Positions 11,587 to 27,621 of a stretch of DNA of 64,000 nt are shown here, piece by piece. The translations under genes and the position numbers were made by a program. Within the stretch, counting starts at the first letter, position 1; each line of letters starts with the position of its first letter. The notes below the pieces were generated by a model. That model saw nothing but the letters and a program-made list of their open reading frames with translations, did no database searches and had not been told where the DNA came from. This DNA comes from Salvelinus alpinus (lineage: Eukaryota; Chordata; Actinopteri; Salmoniformes; Salmonidae). The DNA is taken from the NCBI RefSeq assembly GCF_045679555.1, contig NC_092094.1, forward strand, positions 33,806,430 to 33,870,429, read 5' to 3'.

Positions 11587-11874
11587 CACTACTATGAAAT
11601 AACACAGATGGAATCATGTAGTAACCAAAAAAGTGTTAAACAAATCAAAATATATTTTTGATGATAAATTCTTCACAGTAGCCACCCCCTTTGCCTTGAT
11701 GGCAGCTTTGCTTAACGGTGGGAACCACACATGTGGAGGTCATCCGTTCACCTAGTCTGCATCTCACAAAGACACAGCGATTGTAACCAAAAATCTCAAA
11801 TTTGGACTCATCAGACCGAAGGACAGATTTCCTCCGGTCTAATGTCCATTGCTTGTGTTTCTTGGCCCAAGTAA

Positions 11875-12261
<387 letters not shown>

Positions 12262-12361
12262 ATAGGGCTATCTTCTCTATACCACCCCTTCCTTGTCACA
12301 ACACAACTGATTGGCTCAAACGCATTAAGAAGGAAAGAAATTCCACAAATTAACATTGAAA

Positions 12362-13756
12362 TGCATTTAAATCAAATCATATCAAATTGTATTGATCACA
12401 TACACGTGTTTACCAGATGTTATTGCGGGTGTAGCGAAATGCTTGTGTTTCTAGCTCCGACAGTGCAGTAATATCTAACAAGTAATATCGAAGAATTTCA
12501 CAACATATACCCAATACACACAAATCTAAGTAAAGGAATGGAATTAAGAATATATAAATATATGGACGAGCAAAGTCAGAGCGGCATAGATTAAGATACA
12601 GTAGAATAGAATAGTGTTGATGGGATTTATCTGTTAATTGAATGATTAGAATATTCCGCCCTGAAACATATAATTGTATGGAATTGATTAGAATGTATAA
12701 AATCATAATCAATAAATGTGTAGTCCTAGTCAGAATTAGGGTAAAACAATATAGCTAATGTTTGTCTTTATGGTATTTTAAACACAGACTGCTATTTTAA
12801 ACTGTATTTTAAACACAGCTCGGTGCTGACCTGACTAGAGATTTGGGAGAGAACGGGGAGTACGTCTCAAGGTCAAGGTCTCCCTAATCTCTGTCGGCTG
12901 GGTAGTGAGACAGTATGTGCGTGGGATACCTTCTGGTAGTGTGAATGTGTGTGCGTAGCAGGACATTGTGTGCTAATGTTAGTGTGAATGTGTGTGCGTA
13001 TGGTTGTGTGAATGTGTGTGTGTGAGAAGCCAGTATAAAATGAATTGTTTTGTATTCTTGACTTTAGAACGTTCCCGTGAATAAACCTTATTGACTATTT
13101 TAGCTGGGCCTCTGTCTGCTTCATTTCAATTAGTATCTTACAAATCCTGATCTAGCAGACTGGGTAGTTTGATTGAATTGGTTTATGAACATTGAGAACA
13201 TAATTCTCTTAACAAATAGAATATAGTATATACATATGAGATGACTAATGAAAAATATGTAAACATTATTAAAGTGACTAGTGTTCCATTTATTAAAGTG
13301 GCCAGTGATTTCAAGTCTATGTATATAGGCAGCAGCCTCTAATATGCTAGTGATGGCTATTTAATAGTCTGATGTCCTTGAGATAGAAGCTGTTTTTCAG
13401 TCTCTCGGTCCCAGCTTTGATGCACCTGTACTGACCTCGCCTTCTGGATGATAGCGGGGTCAGCAGGCAGTGGCTCGGGTTATTGTTGTCTTGATAATCT
13501 TTTTGGAGGCCTTCCTGTGACATCGGGTGCTGTAGGTGTCCTGGGGACAGGTAGTTTGCCCCCGGTGATGCGTTGGGCAGACCGCACTACCCTCTGGAGA
13601 GTCCTGCGGTTGCGGGCAGTGCAGTTGCCGTATCAGGCGGTGATTCAGCCCGACAAGATGCAGCCCGACAGGGGGGCGCTACCTCTGCTGTTTCCTGTAG
13701 TTCACAATCATCTCCTTTGTTTTGTTGACGTTGAGTGAGCAAAACAAAGGAGATGA
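12362..13756 (+). repeat. high-copy dispersed salmonid-type repeat, interrupted by a solo LTR
   Basis: Sequence from 'attgtattgatcacataca' to 'acatcgggtgctgtaggtgt' and beyond matches a second copy at 57822-60560 block by block (for example 'gtagcgaaatgcttgtg' and 'gagatagaagctgtttttca'). It was inserted into the family C Tc1 element and later received the LTR at 12615. No protein frame is consistent between copies; class unknown. Confidence 0.8.
12610..13219 (+). mobile_element. 600-bp solo LTR with 5-bp target duplication
   Basis: The LTR is 12615-13214. It begins TGTTGA, ends TTAACA (inverted termini) and is flanked by 'aatag' at 12610-12614 and 13215-13219. It contains a TATA-like 'agtataaaatg' (near 13031) and an AATAAA near 13079, in plus orientation. 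A 14-base unit 'tattttaaacacag' is repeated at about 12774 and 12807. No coding sequence. Confidence 0.92.
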
Positions 13757-13758
13757 TC
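13704..13758. repeat. hairpin with 18-bp perfect stem
   Basis: 'atcatctcctttgttttg' and its complement 'caaaacaaaggagatgat' are separated by about 15 bases, at the boundary between the dispersed repeat and the resumed Tc1 element. The second arm is probably a partial inverted copy made during insertion or repair. Confidence 0.85.
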
Positions 13759-14011
13759 CAGGTGACTACCTCATGGAGCTGGTTGAGAGAATGCCAAGAG
13801 TGTGCAAAGCTGTCATCAAGGCAAATGGTGGCTACTTTGAAGAATCTCAAATATAAAATATATTCTGATTTGTTTAACACTTTTTGTGTTACTACATGAT
13901 TCCATATGTGTTATCTCATAGTTTTGATGTCTTCACTACTATTCTACAATGTAGAAAACAGGTAAAATAAAGAAAAACCCTTGAATGAGTAGGTGTGTCC
14001 AAACTTTGACT

Positions 14012-14482
<471 letters not shown>

Positions 14483-15029
14483 CACACATATATATATATA
14501 CACACATTTTTTTCAGATATATTTTCATTTTTTCATTTCCCACTAACTCTACCACCCCTCCCCTAATTGGAGTAAACTAGTGAACAACACTTAGGTTTCT
14601 AATTCCAGTTTATACATACAATATACTTTTTACGGACACAATCTATCTTACAATAGTTATCTTTTGTTTGTTTTAACTCCCACCCTTCAGCTCCACTCAA
14701 ACCCATTCCATCTATCGCTTAACACTATCCATATTGGATTTCTATTTGCCATATATTTTTCAACTGTGCAGTGATGTTTCACAAAAGTTCTGAATCTTTC
14801 TATTCTCATAGTTTCTACAGATTGTAAATTAAAGACTTACAATCATTATTTTACCTCAGCAGGCTTTTTATTCGAGAGAAACAGTGATTTAATTTACTAT
14901 GGTCAGTCAGTCGACTTCTCTTCCTTCTGCTAGTCTCTAGCTGACTTGACGGTTAACCCGTCAACTTCTAGTTGTTTTCATTTCAACAATTTACTACCTG
15001 TAATGTACTAGATGCCTTGCTTAAGATAT
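14483..15029. repeat. CA/TA tract then AT-rich dispersed repeat
   Basis: The rest of the microsatellite (CACACATATATATA to about 14508) is followed by some 500 bases of AT-rich sequence. I recognise no gene in it. It resembles generic salmonid interspersed DNA. Confidence 0.4.
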
Positions 15030-15983
15030 TCTTTTTTTAATCCACTGGGGCTGATATGCTTTATCCATTTTTGCTGCAGCTCTCTGCTCCCCTGATTGCT
15101 GAATCATTAACCCATATTTTTATCCTGACGATTATATTTGGAACTATCCCCAAGGTTTGGAAGGTGGCCTATGCACTCCCCCTTCACAAAGATGGTGACC
15201 CTTGTGACCTAAATAATTATAGCCCTGTTTCTAAACTTTTTTCCCAAGCTAAAATATTAGAATCCTTGATTAAATCTCAGCTAAAATGTTTCTTATCTTT
15301 GAAATGTATTCTAAATGTACATCAGTCGGATTTTAGACCAGCACTCTTTGCTGCATCCCTGGTTATAAATGATGTGCTTAACTGTATGGATAAAAGGCAA
15401 CATTGTGCTGCACTCTTCATTGACCTGTCAAAAGCTTTTGATGCTGTTGATCACTCACTGCAAAGGCTTTCCTATTGGCCTAGACCAGGCTGCATGTAAC
15501 TGGTTAAAAAATTACTTGACAGATAGAACTTAATGTGTATCTACTGATGGGGTTAAATCAGCTTTCCTGGATATTATGAAAGGTGTCCCGCAGGGGTCGA
15601 TTCTGGGTTCTGTACTTTTTACTGTTTACATTAACAATATCGACTTGTCTGTAAAAAAAATGTACCTGCACTTGCCGATGATACTGTTGTGCATGCTATT
15701 GCCCCCACGGTTGACCAGACTCTATATCTGAACTACAGTTTGCCTTCATTGAAATGACAGAAAAACCTTATTGACCTGAAATTAGTATTGAATGCAGGTA
15801 AAACTAAGTATATGTCTGATGATTTAAGCATATGTACTTTGGATGGTATCCATTTGATTGTGTCCCTGCTTACAAATATCTGGGCATCTGGGTAGATGAA
15901 AAGCTGCCTTTTAAAAAGCATATTGATGAGTTAGTTAAGAAGCTGACAATAAAAAATGCCTTCTTCTATATAAATAGGTCCTG
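15030..15983 (+). pseudogene. L2-like LINE reverse transcriptase, interrupted
   Basis: It reads PKVWKVAYALPLHKDGDPCD, LNNYSPVSKL, then CAALFIDLSKAFDAVDHSL (catalytic motif A) near 15400, GVPQGSILGS near 15585 and LHLPMILL-type text where the YADD box should be (shifted by one base near 15660). YKYLGIWVDEKL follows near 15875. A frame break at about 15465 and others make it non-functional. It continues the endonuclease fragment at 10370 and is itself split by a SINE at 15984. Confidence 0.85.
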
Positions 15984-16214
15984 AGTGCCTGCAAGCTGAC
16001 TTCAGTTGCCAGCTGGACGGTATTTCCTCTGACACATTGGTGCGGCTGGCTTCCGGGTTAAGCAAGTAGTGTGTCAAGAAGCAGTGCGGCTTGGCAGAGT
16101 TGTGTTTCGGAGGACGCGTGGCTCTTGACCTTTGCCTCTCCCGAGTCCGTAGGGGAGTTGCCGCGATGGGACAAGACTGTAACTACAAAAAAAAAAAAAA
16201 AAAAATAGGTCCTG
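15972..16214 (+). mobile_element. SINE with 12-bp target duplication inside the LINE
   Basis: The target duplication 'aaataggtcctg' is at 15972-15983 and 16203-16214. The body contains 'gtgtcaagaagcagtgcggc' and 'gcctctcccgagtccgta', a recognisable salmonid SINE interior, then an A-rich tail of about 20 A. The tRNA-like head is missing (5'-truncated). Confidence 0.9.
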
Positions 16215-16277
16215 GACTATTCATCTATATGAATGCAGCTGCCACTTCATGAACCGTTAGATGCAGTTTGTCATAGC

Positions 16278-16768
16278 GCCACTGTCACACCCTGGCCTTA
16301 GTATTCTTTGTTTTCTTTATTATTTTAGTTAGGTCAGGGTGTGACATGGGGAATGTTTGTGTTTTGTCTAGTTTGGGTGGTTATATGGTAAAGCGGGTGT
16401 TGGGTGTAGTGTATGGGTTTGTGTTGAGTGAATGTGTCTAGGTATGTCTATGGTTGAGTGAATGTGTCTAGGTATGTCTATGGTTGCCTGAGTGGTTCTC
16501 AATCAGAGACAGATGTTTTTCATTTGTCTCTGATTGGGAGCCATATTTAAGGCAGCCATAGGCATCATGTATTTGTGGGTAATTGTCTATGTCTAAACGT
16601 TAGTAGCTTGTGTGTGCACTTTCGTTTTGTAGCTTCACGGTCGTTTGTTGTTTTGTTAGTTTGTAAAGTGTTTGGTTTCGTTTTTCTTCTTCAAATAAAA
16701 AGATGTCTTATTTTTCACACGCTGCGTTTTGGTCCTCTCTCTCTTCACAAGACGATCGTGACAGCCAC
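16278..16768 (+). mobile_element. solo LTR, TGTCAC...GTGACA family, copy 2
   Basis: The LTR is 16283-16763 (481 bases). It begins TGTCACACCC, ends ATCGTGACA and is flanked by 'gccac' at 16278-16282 and 16764-16768. A TATA-like 'catatttaagg' (near 16541) and AATAAA (near 16694) give plus orientation. A 30-base unit is duplicated in tandem at 16423-16452 and 16453-16482. It is the same family as the LTR at 9209, inserted in the LINE's C-terminal coding part. Confidence 0.93.
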
Positions 16769-17245
16769 CGTGCTTTATTACGGTCAGCAAATTTTGTACT
16801 CATTACTGCATTCTCTACCAGAAAGTTGCTTGGCCCTACATTGATAGGTTTTATTTATAAAGCTATTTTATAAAACGTCCCACTGTACCTAACATCATTA
16901 CTAAACTTTAGACATACGAGTAACCACACCTGGTCTCAGGGATGGCTAATTCTGGAAATTCCTTTGGTCTCTACTGAGTTAGGTAATTCAGCTTTAAGTT
17001 TTCTTGCACCTTATTTTTGGAACAATCTTAACTGTACGTACATTTTATGTTTTGGTGCCTCTAGGCCAATTCAGAAAACTGATTGAGGACCTTATTACTT
17101 ATGAATGTGTTGTTTTTTATGACTGTGTCTTTGCTTCTGCTTGCATTTTGTATTTATATTTTGAGATGTGTATTTTCTGTAATTCAGGGCTCATCTGTAA
17201 AAGAGACCTTGGTGTCAGTATGACTCCCTGATAAAATAAAGGTTA
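16769..17245 (+). mobile_element. L2-like LINE, C-terminal and 3' end
   Basis: It continues the LINE text after the LTR ('ccgtgctttattacggtcag'), with degenerate C-terminal coding sequence. The 3' end is 'ataaaataaaggttaaagaa', matching the AAAGGTT-type tails of the LINEs and SINEs in this window. Confidence 0.75.
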
Positions 17246-17282
17246 AAGAAATTAAATGGAGAGAGATGTTGTGCTACTAGCC

Positions 17283-17520
17283 TCATGTCATGAATATGCA
17301 TAGCGATCTCGAGACAACTCTAATATAACGTTTTTACACAAAGTTGCAGAGATGTCACGTGTCATACTTATATCAGTAGACTCGTAACAACGTAAGAATT
17401 ACAAAACGTTTACTTGATCAAATAAACCTCGTAGCAAATAAGCCATGACATTTTTTGTTGACAAAATTCGACTCTCTCTCATTGAACTCCAAACAAAAAA
17501 TCCTTGCTTGGTGAGCAAAA
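17283..17520 (+). repeat. dispersed repeat, direct copy 1
   Basis: The run from 'gacaactctaatataacg' to 'cttgcttggtgagcaaaag' is repeated in the same order at 18470-18650, with about 80% agreement by eye. An AT-rich stretch and a TCT microsatellite follow. Unclassified. Confidence 0.7.
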
Positions 17521-17536
17521 GAAACGAAACAATGCC

Positions 17537-17562
17537 ATCTTCTTCTTCTTCTTCGTCTTCTG
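17537..17562. repeat. TCT/TCG microsatellite
   Basis: A run of TCT units interrupted by one TCG, about 8 units. The neighbouring text 'gagatttaacggcggttggc' belongs to a dispersed repeat. Confidence 0.85.
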
Positions 17563-17845
17563 TGAGATTTAACGGCGGTTGGCATCCAATATGTTGCATT
17601 GCTGCCCCCAACTGAACAATAGTATAGATCCATTATACTTTGTGCTACAAAATGGGAAAGGGGAACCAGGAAAAATACAACTGAAAAAAATGTAAATATA
17701 CATATTTTAATTACCCTACCAGCTAACTAACCCTATACTCATTAAAACCCATCACCTTATTCCGCTACTTTAACCATTATATTGACCAGCTACTCAAGTG
17801 GCAGCTCTAACAATAGGAGTACCACAGTATGATGCCCACTTTAAC
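17563..17845. other. no recognised feature
   Basis: AT-rich dispersed DNA between the TCT tract and the palindromic element. No exon or RNA gene seen. Confidence 0.4.
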
Positions 17846-18322
17846 GCTTAAAATAAAGGCTGTGCTTCGTGTAGCCTTACTCTGCTGTGACATTTTGATA
17901 ACCATGTAAATCTCTCTAAGACAAGGTGACTTTTAACAATATATTCACCTTTATTTACCCCTCAAAAATGAAACGCTTATTAGCTGCTAATGTGGCTATC
18001 ATAAGATTATAAATGCCATGGTGATCTGGACGAGCCTGCTGAATCTAGGCAAAGGTAATCTCTGGATTAACTATCTAATTTAAATTGAAACAATACCTGT
18101 TTGCAAAGGTGTCAGCTAGAGATGACATGCAGGAGCTTGCAGGAATTTCTAGTCTTGAATGATGTCTACTTTGATGCTAATTAGCATTTTTGGTTCTGAA
18201 AGTAGATAGAGCCAAATATATCGATAAAAGTCACCTTGTCCGAAAGAGATTTACATGGTTATCAAAACGTCACACCAGGGTAAGTCTACTTGAAACACAG
18301 CCCTTATTTTAGGTGTTTCTAA
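17846..18322. mobile_element. palindromic MITE-like element with ~100-bp inverted arms
   Basis: The left arm near 17846-17945 ('ataaccatgtaaatctct', 'aaggtgacttttaac') is the complement of the right arm near 18220-18322. The outer ends 'aaaataaaggctgtg' and 'cagcccttatttta' pair. The 280-base centre is not palindromic and has no gene. It lies between the two direct repeat copies at 17283 and 18470. Confidence 0.85.
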
Positions 18323-18469
18323 AATTCCCTTAGGTTTAGGTTTTATGTGTATTATGACACCTCAACTCTGGGGTTCTATTAAATAACATGTTCAAAGATG
18401 GAAGGCAGTTGAGAGGAGGCGAGGTGGGACCATTCTAGCCAATGAGAGGGCAGATACTCGTGTGAACAA

Positions 18470-18650
18470 CAGACACAACTCTGATATAAAGTTGTTTTTC
18501 TCAAAGTTGTTACACTCGTAACAACCTAAGCATAACAAAACTTCTATAAATCAAATAAGCCATTACGTTTTTTGTTGACCAATTTCCACACACTCTCATT
18601 GACCTCCATACAAAAACTCCTCGCTTGGTGGGCGAAAAAACACCTTCACA
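18470..18650 (+). repeat. dispersed repeat, direct copy 2
   Basis: Contains 'cacaactctgatataaag', 'cactcgtaacaacctaagc' and 'ctcctcgcttggtgggcga', parallel to the copy at 17283. The two copies flank the palindromic MITE. This suggests one repeat family inserted twice, or a local duplication. Confidence 0.7.
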
Positions 18651-18806
18651 AAAATTGAACGTAAATCACAGAATATAGATGTTGTGGTGGCAGCTGCAGA
18701 GAAGTACTTGGGGGTAGGAGATTTAACTTCAGAAGAGTTACAGCGTGTGTTGAGTGGTGGTGTCCTGTCCTCTCAGGCTGTTGGCCTCAGGTAGGATCAG
18801 ATAGGG

Positions 18807-19453
18807 TTAAAACCGCTACGGGATCGGTGTCCCCCCTGCGGGACGGTTGAGCTAACATAGGCTAATGTTATTAGCATGAGGTTGTAAGTAACAAGATCAT
18901 TTCCCATAGACATATCTAATAGACATATCTGATATGGGCAGAAAGCTTAAAATCTTGTTAATCTAACTGCACTGTCCAATTTGCAGTAGCTATTTCAGTG
19001 AAAGAATGCCATGCTATTGTTTGAGGAGAGTGCATAGTTATGAACTTCAAAATGTATCAATAAACCAATTTGGCACATTTGGGCAGACTTGATACAACAT
19101 TTTGAACAGTCTAAAACTTTGCACATATACTGCTGCCATCTAGTGGACAAAATCTAAATTGCACAAACCTGGAATAATACATTATGGCCTTTCGCCTGCA
19201 TTTCAAAGATGATGGAACAACATAAAAAAATATTTTAAAAACACGTTTTTGTCTTTGTATTATCTTTTACCAGATCTAATGTGTTATATTCTCCTACATT
19301 AATTTAACATTTCCACAAACTTCAAAGTGTTTCCTTTCAAATGGTATCAAGAATATGCATATCCTTGCTTCAGGTCCTGAGCTACAGGTAGTTTGATTTG
19401 GGTATGTCATTTTAGGAGACATAAAAAAAAAAAAAAGGGTTAGATCCTTTTAA
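18807..19453. mobile_element. TTAA-flanked dispersed repeat (piggyBac-like nonautonomous, tentative)
   Basis: It begins TTAAAACCGCTACGGGATC and ends GGATCCTTTTAA-like sequence, each edge at TTAA. There is no coding sequence. TTAA targets are typical of piggyBac-type elements, but the terminal inverted repeats are weak here. It stops about 210 bases before the tspan3 start codon. Confidence 0.55.
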
Positions 19454-19666
19454 TCGGTGTTATTATACACACCTCAAGGATGACCAGCTCATCGGGTCAC
19501 ATGACATACATTGGGGGTAGGAGTGTGGTTTATGTGGTGCTAGGGCTCCGGTGTGTGGGGGAGAGAATCCACTCCAGTCAAGCATGGATTGCAAACGCAG
19601 GAGGACATAGCCAGTTAGTTCACAAATACGTTTTTACTGTAATAATAGAGAATCCCTATTTTAAAC
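19454..19666 (+). promoter_or_regulatory. 5' untranslated/promoter region of tspan3
   Basis: About 210 bases separate the upstream repeat from the tspan3 ATG. It is less AT-rich than the flanks. No TATA box at a convincing position; the true transcription start cannot be placed. Confidence 0.4.
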
Positions 19667-23432
<3,766 letters not shown>

Positions 23433-24260
23433 GGAACACACACCTAGGTTCATGGCTTTGTCAGTGGGGGATGGTTCACTGACTTGCTCAGGTCTCCTCT
23501 GCTGTAAGTTGAAAAGCTCCTCACATGGTGGCTCATACTCCACAATGGTGATGGGTTAAGTGGTGAAATACCTATTTATTTACATGCTATGTAAGTTGGT
23601 ATTTTGTTAGACTTTTTTTCAAAAATCTACAGGACAAATTCTTACATGGTGATTAAACAAGTTTTTTTTGTTATTTGTTGCTCTGTGATATTTGACAAAT
23701 GAAATTTGTTGCACTTAAGTTTTACCTGTTTGAGGTACACAAGGATGAGGCCTCTGATAAACCTACTGTACGGAATATGTGGACTGAATACTTTACTCAT
23801 GTCAGTTTGCAATATGTGTATGGTTTTGGAATATTTTATAAATATTTACATTCATCATGTAAGTAGCTGAGTTGAAGATTCCTTGTGTATGAGGTTGCCT
23901 TGTGCTACTGCTTTGTTTGGCCCAGATCTCACCCTTCACCAGCACCATTCTGTTCCTGATGAGTATTAGTGGAACTATAGACAGTATACAAGTCAATGGC
24001 ACTGCATCGGCCCACCAGGAATGGGCAGTAACCAAAGTGCAGTCAATTAACTGATCTGCTTTGCAAGAATGTGGGCATTTGATTAATCCACATGCACTGT
24101 TACTAAAATGTTCTGTTGTACTTTCTGTGTGGAGTTGAGCACACTCGTGGTATGTAGGCCTAGTGATAAAATTAGATTTTTAAGAAATGTAGTCCTGTAG
24201 AGAAATATAAACCAGAGATGGGGGGGGGACTTTAACAAGGAAATAAACTGTATTCCAGCC
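23433..24260 (+). other. tspan3 3' untranslated region
   Basis: Follows the TAA without further coding. An AATAAA at 24242-24247 ('ggaaataaactg') is the most likely polyadenylation signal. The region is free of recognised transposons, unlike its surroundings, which supports its being transcribed 3' UTR. Confidence 0.65.
24242..24247 (+). terminator. candidate polyadenylation signal of tspan3
   Basis: Canonical AATAAA about 810 bases after the stop codon. A further AATAAA at about 24945 lies in a SINE tail and is less likely to be used. Confidence 0.55.
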
Positions 24261-24774
24261 AGAAGATTCTGCAGTTTAATTTATTTCTATATTTCACAAA
24301 AATATGCTCACTTTTCTCTGCCAACAACCAAGACCGTAGCCATGCCTCTCTTGTGTGGACATTAGAGCTGTATGGTTTTCTCCAGACAAAGCACCCTGAT
24401 GTTCAAACACTAATTGTCTGAGAGCTTTTGTCATTGGCAGAGCCAGTGAGTCACATCCTAAACCACTTGTGGAAGCATCTTTCCCAGGGGGAGTGAGAGC
24501 TGGCTTTAAGTGATTCATGTAGCCATGCTTTTGGGTAAGCACAGAGTCAGATGATTGGGGATGTCTTAGTCTTGTTTAACATGGTATTGAGACAAGCCTT
24601 GTCATTAGATCCTTAAATTGGGTGTTAGGGTGCCATAGGCCGGTTCTACCTTGTCTGTATTAAAGCTACAAATGTCTAGCTACTTGCAAAGTTTCTCTTA
24701 TGCATCAGCTAACAGTAATTATATTTGTACATTGGGACTTTGAGTCAGGCTCTTAGTGACCAGATGCCTTTGAA
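24261..24774. other. no recognised feature
   Basis: Sequence downstream of the likely tspan3 end. No exon, repeat structure or RNA gene recognised. Confidence 0.4.
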
Positions 24775-24958
24775 CTGCTCCCAAGTGGCGCAGTGGTCTA
24801 AGGCACTGCATCTCAGTGCAAGAGACTCCACTACAGTGCCTGGTTCAAATCCAGGCTGTATCACATCCAGCCGTGATTGGGAGTCCCATAGGGCGGTGCA
24901 CAATTGGCCCCGGGGTAGGCCATCATTGTAAATAAGTATTTGTTAAATAAATATTGGA
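24775..24958 (+). mobile_element. tRNA-derived SINE
   Basis: 'cccaagtggcgcagtggtct' (box A), 'ctggttcaaatccaggctg' (box B), then 'gattgggagtcccataggg' and 'tgtaaataagtatttgtta' with a TAAATAAATA tail. Structurally complete, in plus orientation. Confidence 0.92.
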
Positions 24959-25581
24959 TCAGTTTGCACTGTAATGTGATTTGTGTGGTTTCCAAATAAG
25001 TATTGTATTTTTTTGCAATGAAGCCTGTAAAGTTTTAATTCAAAGGTATATTATTGTATTATTAAAAACAGTGTCAAACAGCCTGGCTGACCTCCTTTGC
25101 TAGTCCACTTTATGCAATATAGCTGATAAGAAATACTTTATGTAAACACTTCCAAAGCTAGAGTCCTTCATAGATACATTTAAAATTGTCAGTCGAACAG
25201 TATCCCTAAGGAAAGAGGGATTAGAAGTATCACCCTAAATTCATCTAAGCCATTGTATTTTCCTGCCAATTCTAGCATGTGGACAGTTTACCCCACTTAA
25301 TTGCTCAAACACACAAGTAATATTCAATACTAAAGAATATAAATAGCTCTGTGACTATAGTGTGTGAGTGTGCTTTACTTTGCAGCTGTCCTCGCTACAG
25401 TATGATTCCTAAACAACACACGGGTCGTTCCTCGAGTAGAGTACATTTTGTGTAGTCTAATTTGGTCAAAACTATTCATTTCACATTCTGCCATAAGCAC
25501 ATGTTTCACTTCACAAATAATAACATATTGTAAGTGCCCATGAAGTGCCAACTGGGTTGACCGTAATAGGGTTGAGGTTAT
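24959..25581. other. intergenic, no recognised feature
   Basis: AT-rich DNA. No exon or element that I can support. Confidence 0.4.
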
Positions 25582-25930
25582 CATCTTAAAGCTGCAATAT
25601 GTAACTTTTTGAGTGACCTGACCAGATTCGCAGAGAAATGTGAGTTATAGCTCTGTCATTCTTTATTGAAAGCAAGTCTAAGAAACAGTAGATATGTTCT
25701 ATGTGCGCTGTTCTATTCTTCCCAATCATAAGTTTCGGTTTTGTAGACCAGCTTCAAACAGCTGGAAATACAATATTTTTGATTATGGAAAATATATTTC
25801 ATAGCAGTTTAGATGGTACAACGATTCTTTACACTAGCTTGTTTTGTCACAAATACTGAAAGTAGGCTAACAATTAGAATTTGAGCAACCAGGAATTGGC
25901 AGAGCCATTTCTGCATAGTGCATCTTTAAA
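25582..25930. mobile_element. MITE with short terminal inverted repeats
   Basis: The left end 'cttaaagctgcaatatg' and right end 'catagtgcatctttaa' are inverted with few mismatches. The 350-base interior is noncoding. The TTAA at both edges could be part of the target site. It resembles a common salmonid nonautonomous DNA element; the superfamily cannot be assigned from this copy. Confidence 0.75.
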
Positions 25931-26146
25931 TCAGCATAAATCCCATTGTGACATGTGGAATTGAAGCTTGTGTGCAGCAATGAGGGGCAATTGAAGCTTC
26001 CAAAACATTTTTAATTATTAAAACATTCCTAGCCTATCTAAGGGTAATGGGGTTGACGTGTAATGCTTGACATGCACAGTTTTTACCAGAAAATGGCAAA
26101 AAATAGTAACAGCTCACTTGCTTTTACACTATGATTTAACTATTGT
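25931..26146. other. no recognised feature
   Basis: Short AT-rich spacer between two transposons. Confidence 0.35.
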
Positions 26147-27621
26147 AAACTCAGCAAAAAAAAGAAACGCCCCTTTTTCAGTACCCTGTCTTTCAAAGAT
26201 AATTCGTAAAAATCAAAATAACTTCACAGATCTTCATTGTAAAGGGTTTAAACACCATTTCCCATGCTTGTTCAATAAACAATTAATGAACATGCACCTG
26301 TGGAACGGTCGTAAAGGCACTAACAGCTTACAGACGGTAGGCAATTAAGGTCACAGTTATGAAAACTTAGGACACTAAAGAGGCCTTTCTACTGACTCTG
26401 AAAAACACCAAAAGAAAGATGCCCAGGGTCCCTGCTCATCTGTGTGAATGTGCCTTAGGCATGCTGCAAGGAGGCATGAGGACTGCAGATGTGGCCAGGG
26501 CAATAAATTGCAATGTCTGTACTGTGAGACACCTAAGACAGCGCGACAGGATGGACAGCTGATCGTCCTCGCAGTGGCAGACCACGTGTAACACCTGCAC
26601 AGGATCGGTACATACGAACATCACACCTGCGGGACAGGTACAGGATGGCAACAACAACTGCCCGAGTTACACCAGGAATGCACATTCCCTCCATCAGTAC
26701 TCAGACTGTCTGCAATAGGCTGAGAGAGGCTGGACTGAGGGTTTGTAGGCCTGTTGTAAGGCATGTCCTCACCAGACATCACCGGCAACAATGTCGCCTA
26801 TGGGTAAAAACCCATCGTCGCTGGACCAGACAGGACTGGCACAAAGTGCTCTTCACTGAAAAGTTGTGGTTTTGTCTCACCAGGGGTGATGGTCGGATTC
26901 GCGTTTATCGTCGAAGGAATGAGCGTTACACCGAGGCCTGTACTCTGGAGCGGGATCGATTTGGAGGTGGAGGGTCCGTCATGGTCTGGGGTGGTGTGTC
27001 ACAGCATCATCGGACTGAGCTTGTCATTGCAGGCAATCTCAACGTTGTGTGTTACAGGGAAGACATCCTCCTCCCTCATGTGGTACCCTTCTTGCAGGCT
27101 CATCCTGACATGACCCCCTAGCATGACAATGCCACCAGCCATACTGCTCGTTCTGTGTGTGATTTCCTGCTAGACAGGAATGTCAGTGTTCTGCCATGGC
27201 CTGCGAAGAGCCCGGATCTCAATCCCATTGAGCACGTCTGGGACCTGTTGGATCGGAGGGTGATGGTTAGGGCCACCCCCCCCAGAAATATCTGGGAACT
27301 TGCAGGTGCCTTGGTTGAAGAGTGGGGTAGCATCTCACAGCAAGAACTGGCAAATCTGGTGCCGTGCATGAGGAGGAGATGCACTGCAGTACTTAATGCA
27401 GCTGGTGGCCACACCAGATACAGACTGTTACTTTTGATTTTGACCCCCCCTTTGTTCAGGGACACATTATTCAATTTATATTAGTCACATGTCTGTGGAA
27501 CTTGTTCAATTTATGTCTCAGTTGTTGAATCTTGTTATGTTCATAAAAATATTTACACGTTACGTTTGCTGAAAATAAACGCAGTTGACAGTGAGATGAC
27601 GTTTATTTTTTTGCTGAGTTT
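26147..27621 (+). mobile_element. Tc1/mariner-like element, family A copy 2, structurally complete
   Basis: Both terminal repeats are present: 'actcagcaaaaaaaagaaac' at 26150 and 'gtttatttttttgctgagtt' ending near 27620, flanked by TA. This is the best preserved of the three family A copies. The transposase is in plus orientation but defective. Confidence 0.93.
26420..27484 (+). pseudogene. Tc1-like transposase, near-complete but inactivated (family A copy 2)
   Basis: The start at 26420 reads MPRVPAHLCECALGMLQGGM. A net 12-base loss near 26540-26600 (small deletions that break frame locally and give a TGA) removes part of the second helix-turn-helix and GRPR hook. From 26645 the frame is open, MATTTARVTPG to HPDMTP, then TAG at 27119 replaces the Gln before HDNATSH, and the same frame runs on through [17 protein letters not shown]. 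The first catalytic site reads LFTEKLWF where copy 1 has LFTDESRF, so the Asp is lost. The second Asp (HDN) and the terminal Glu remain. Confidence 0.92.
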
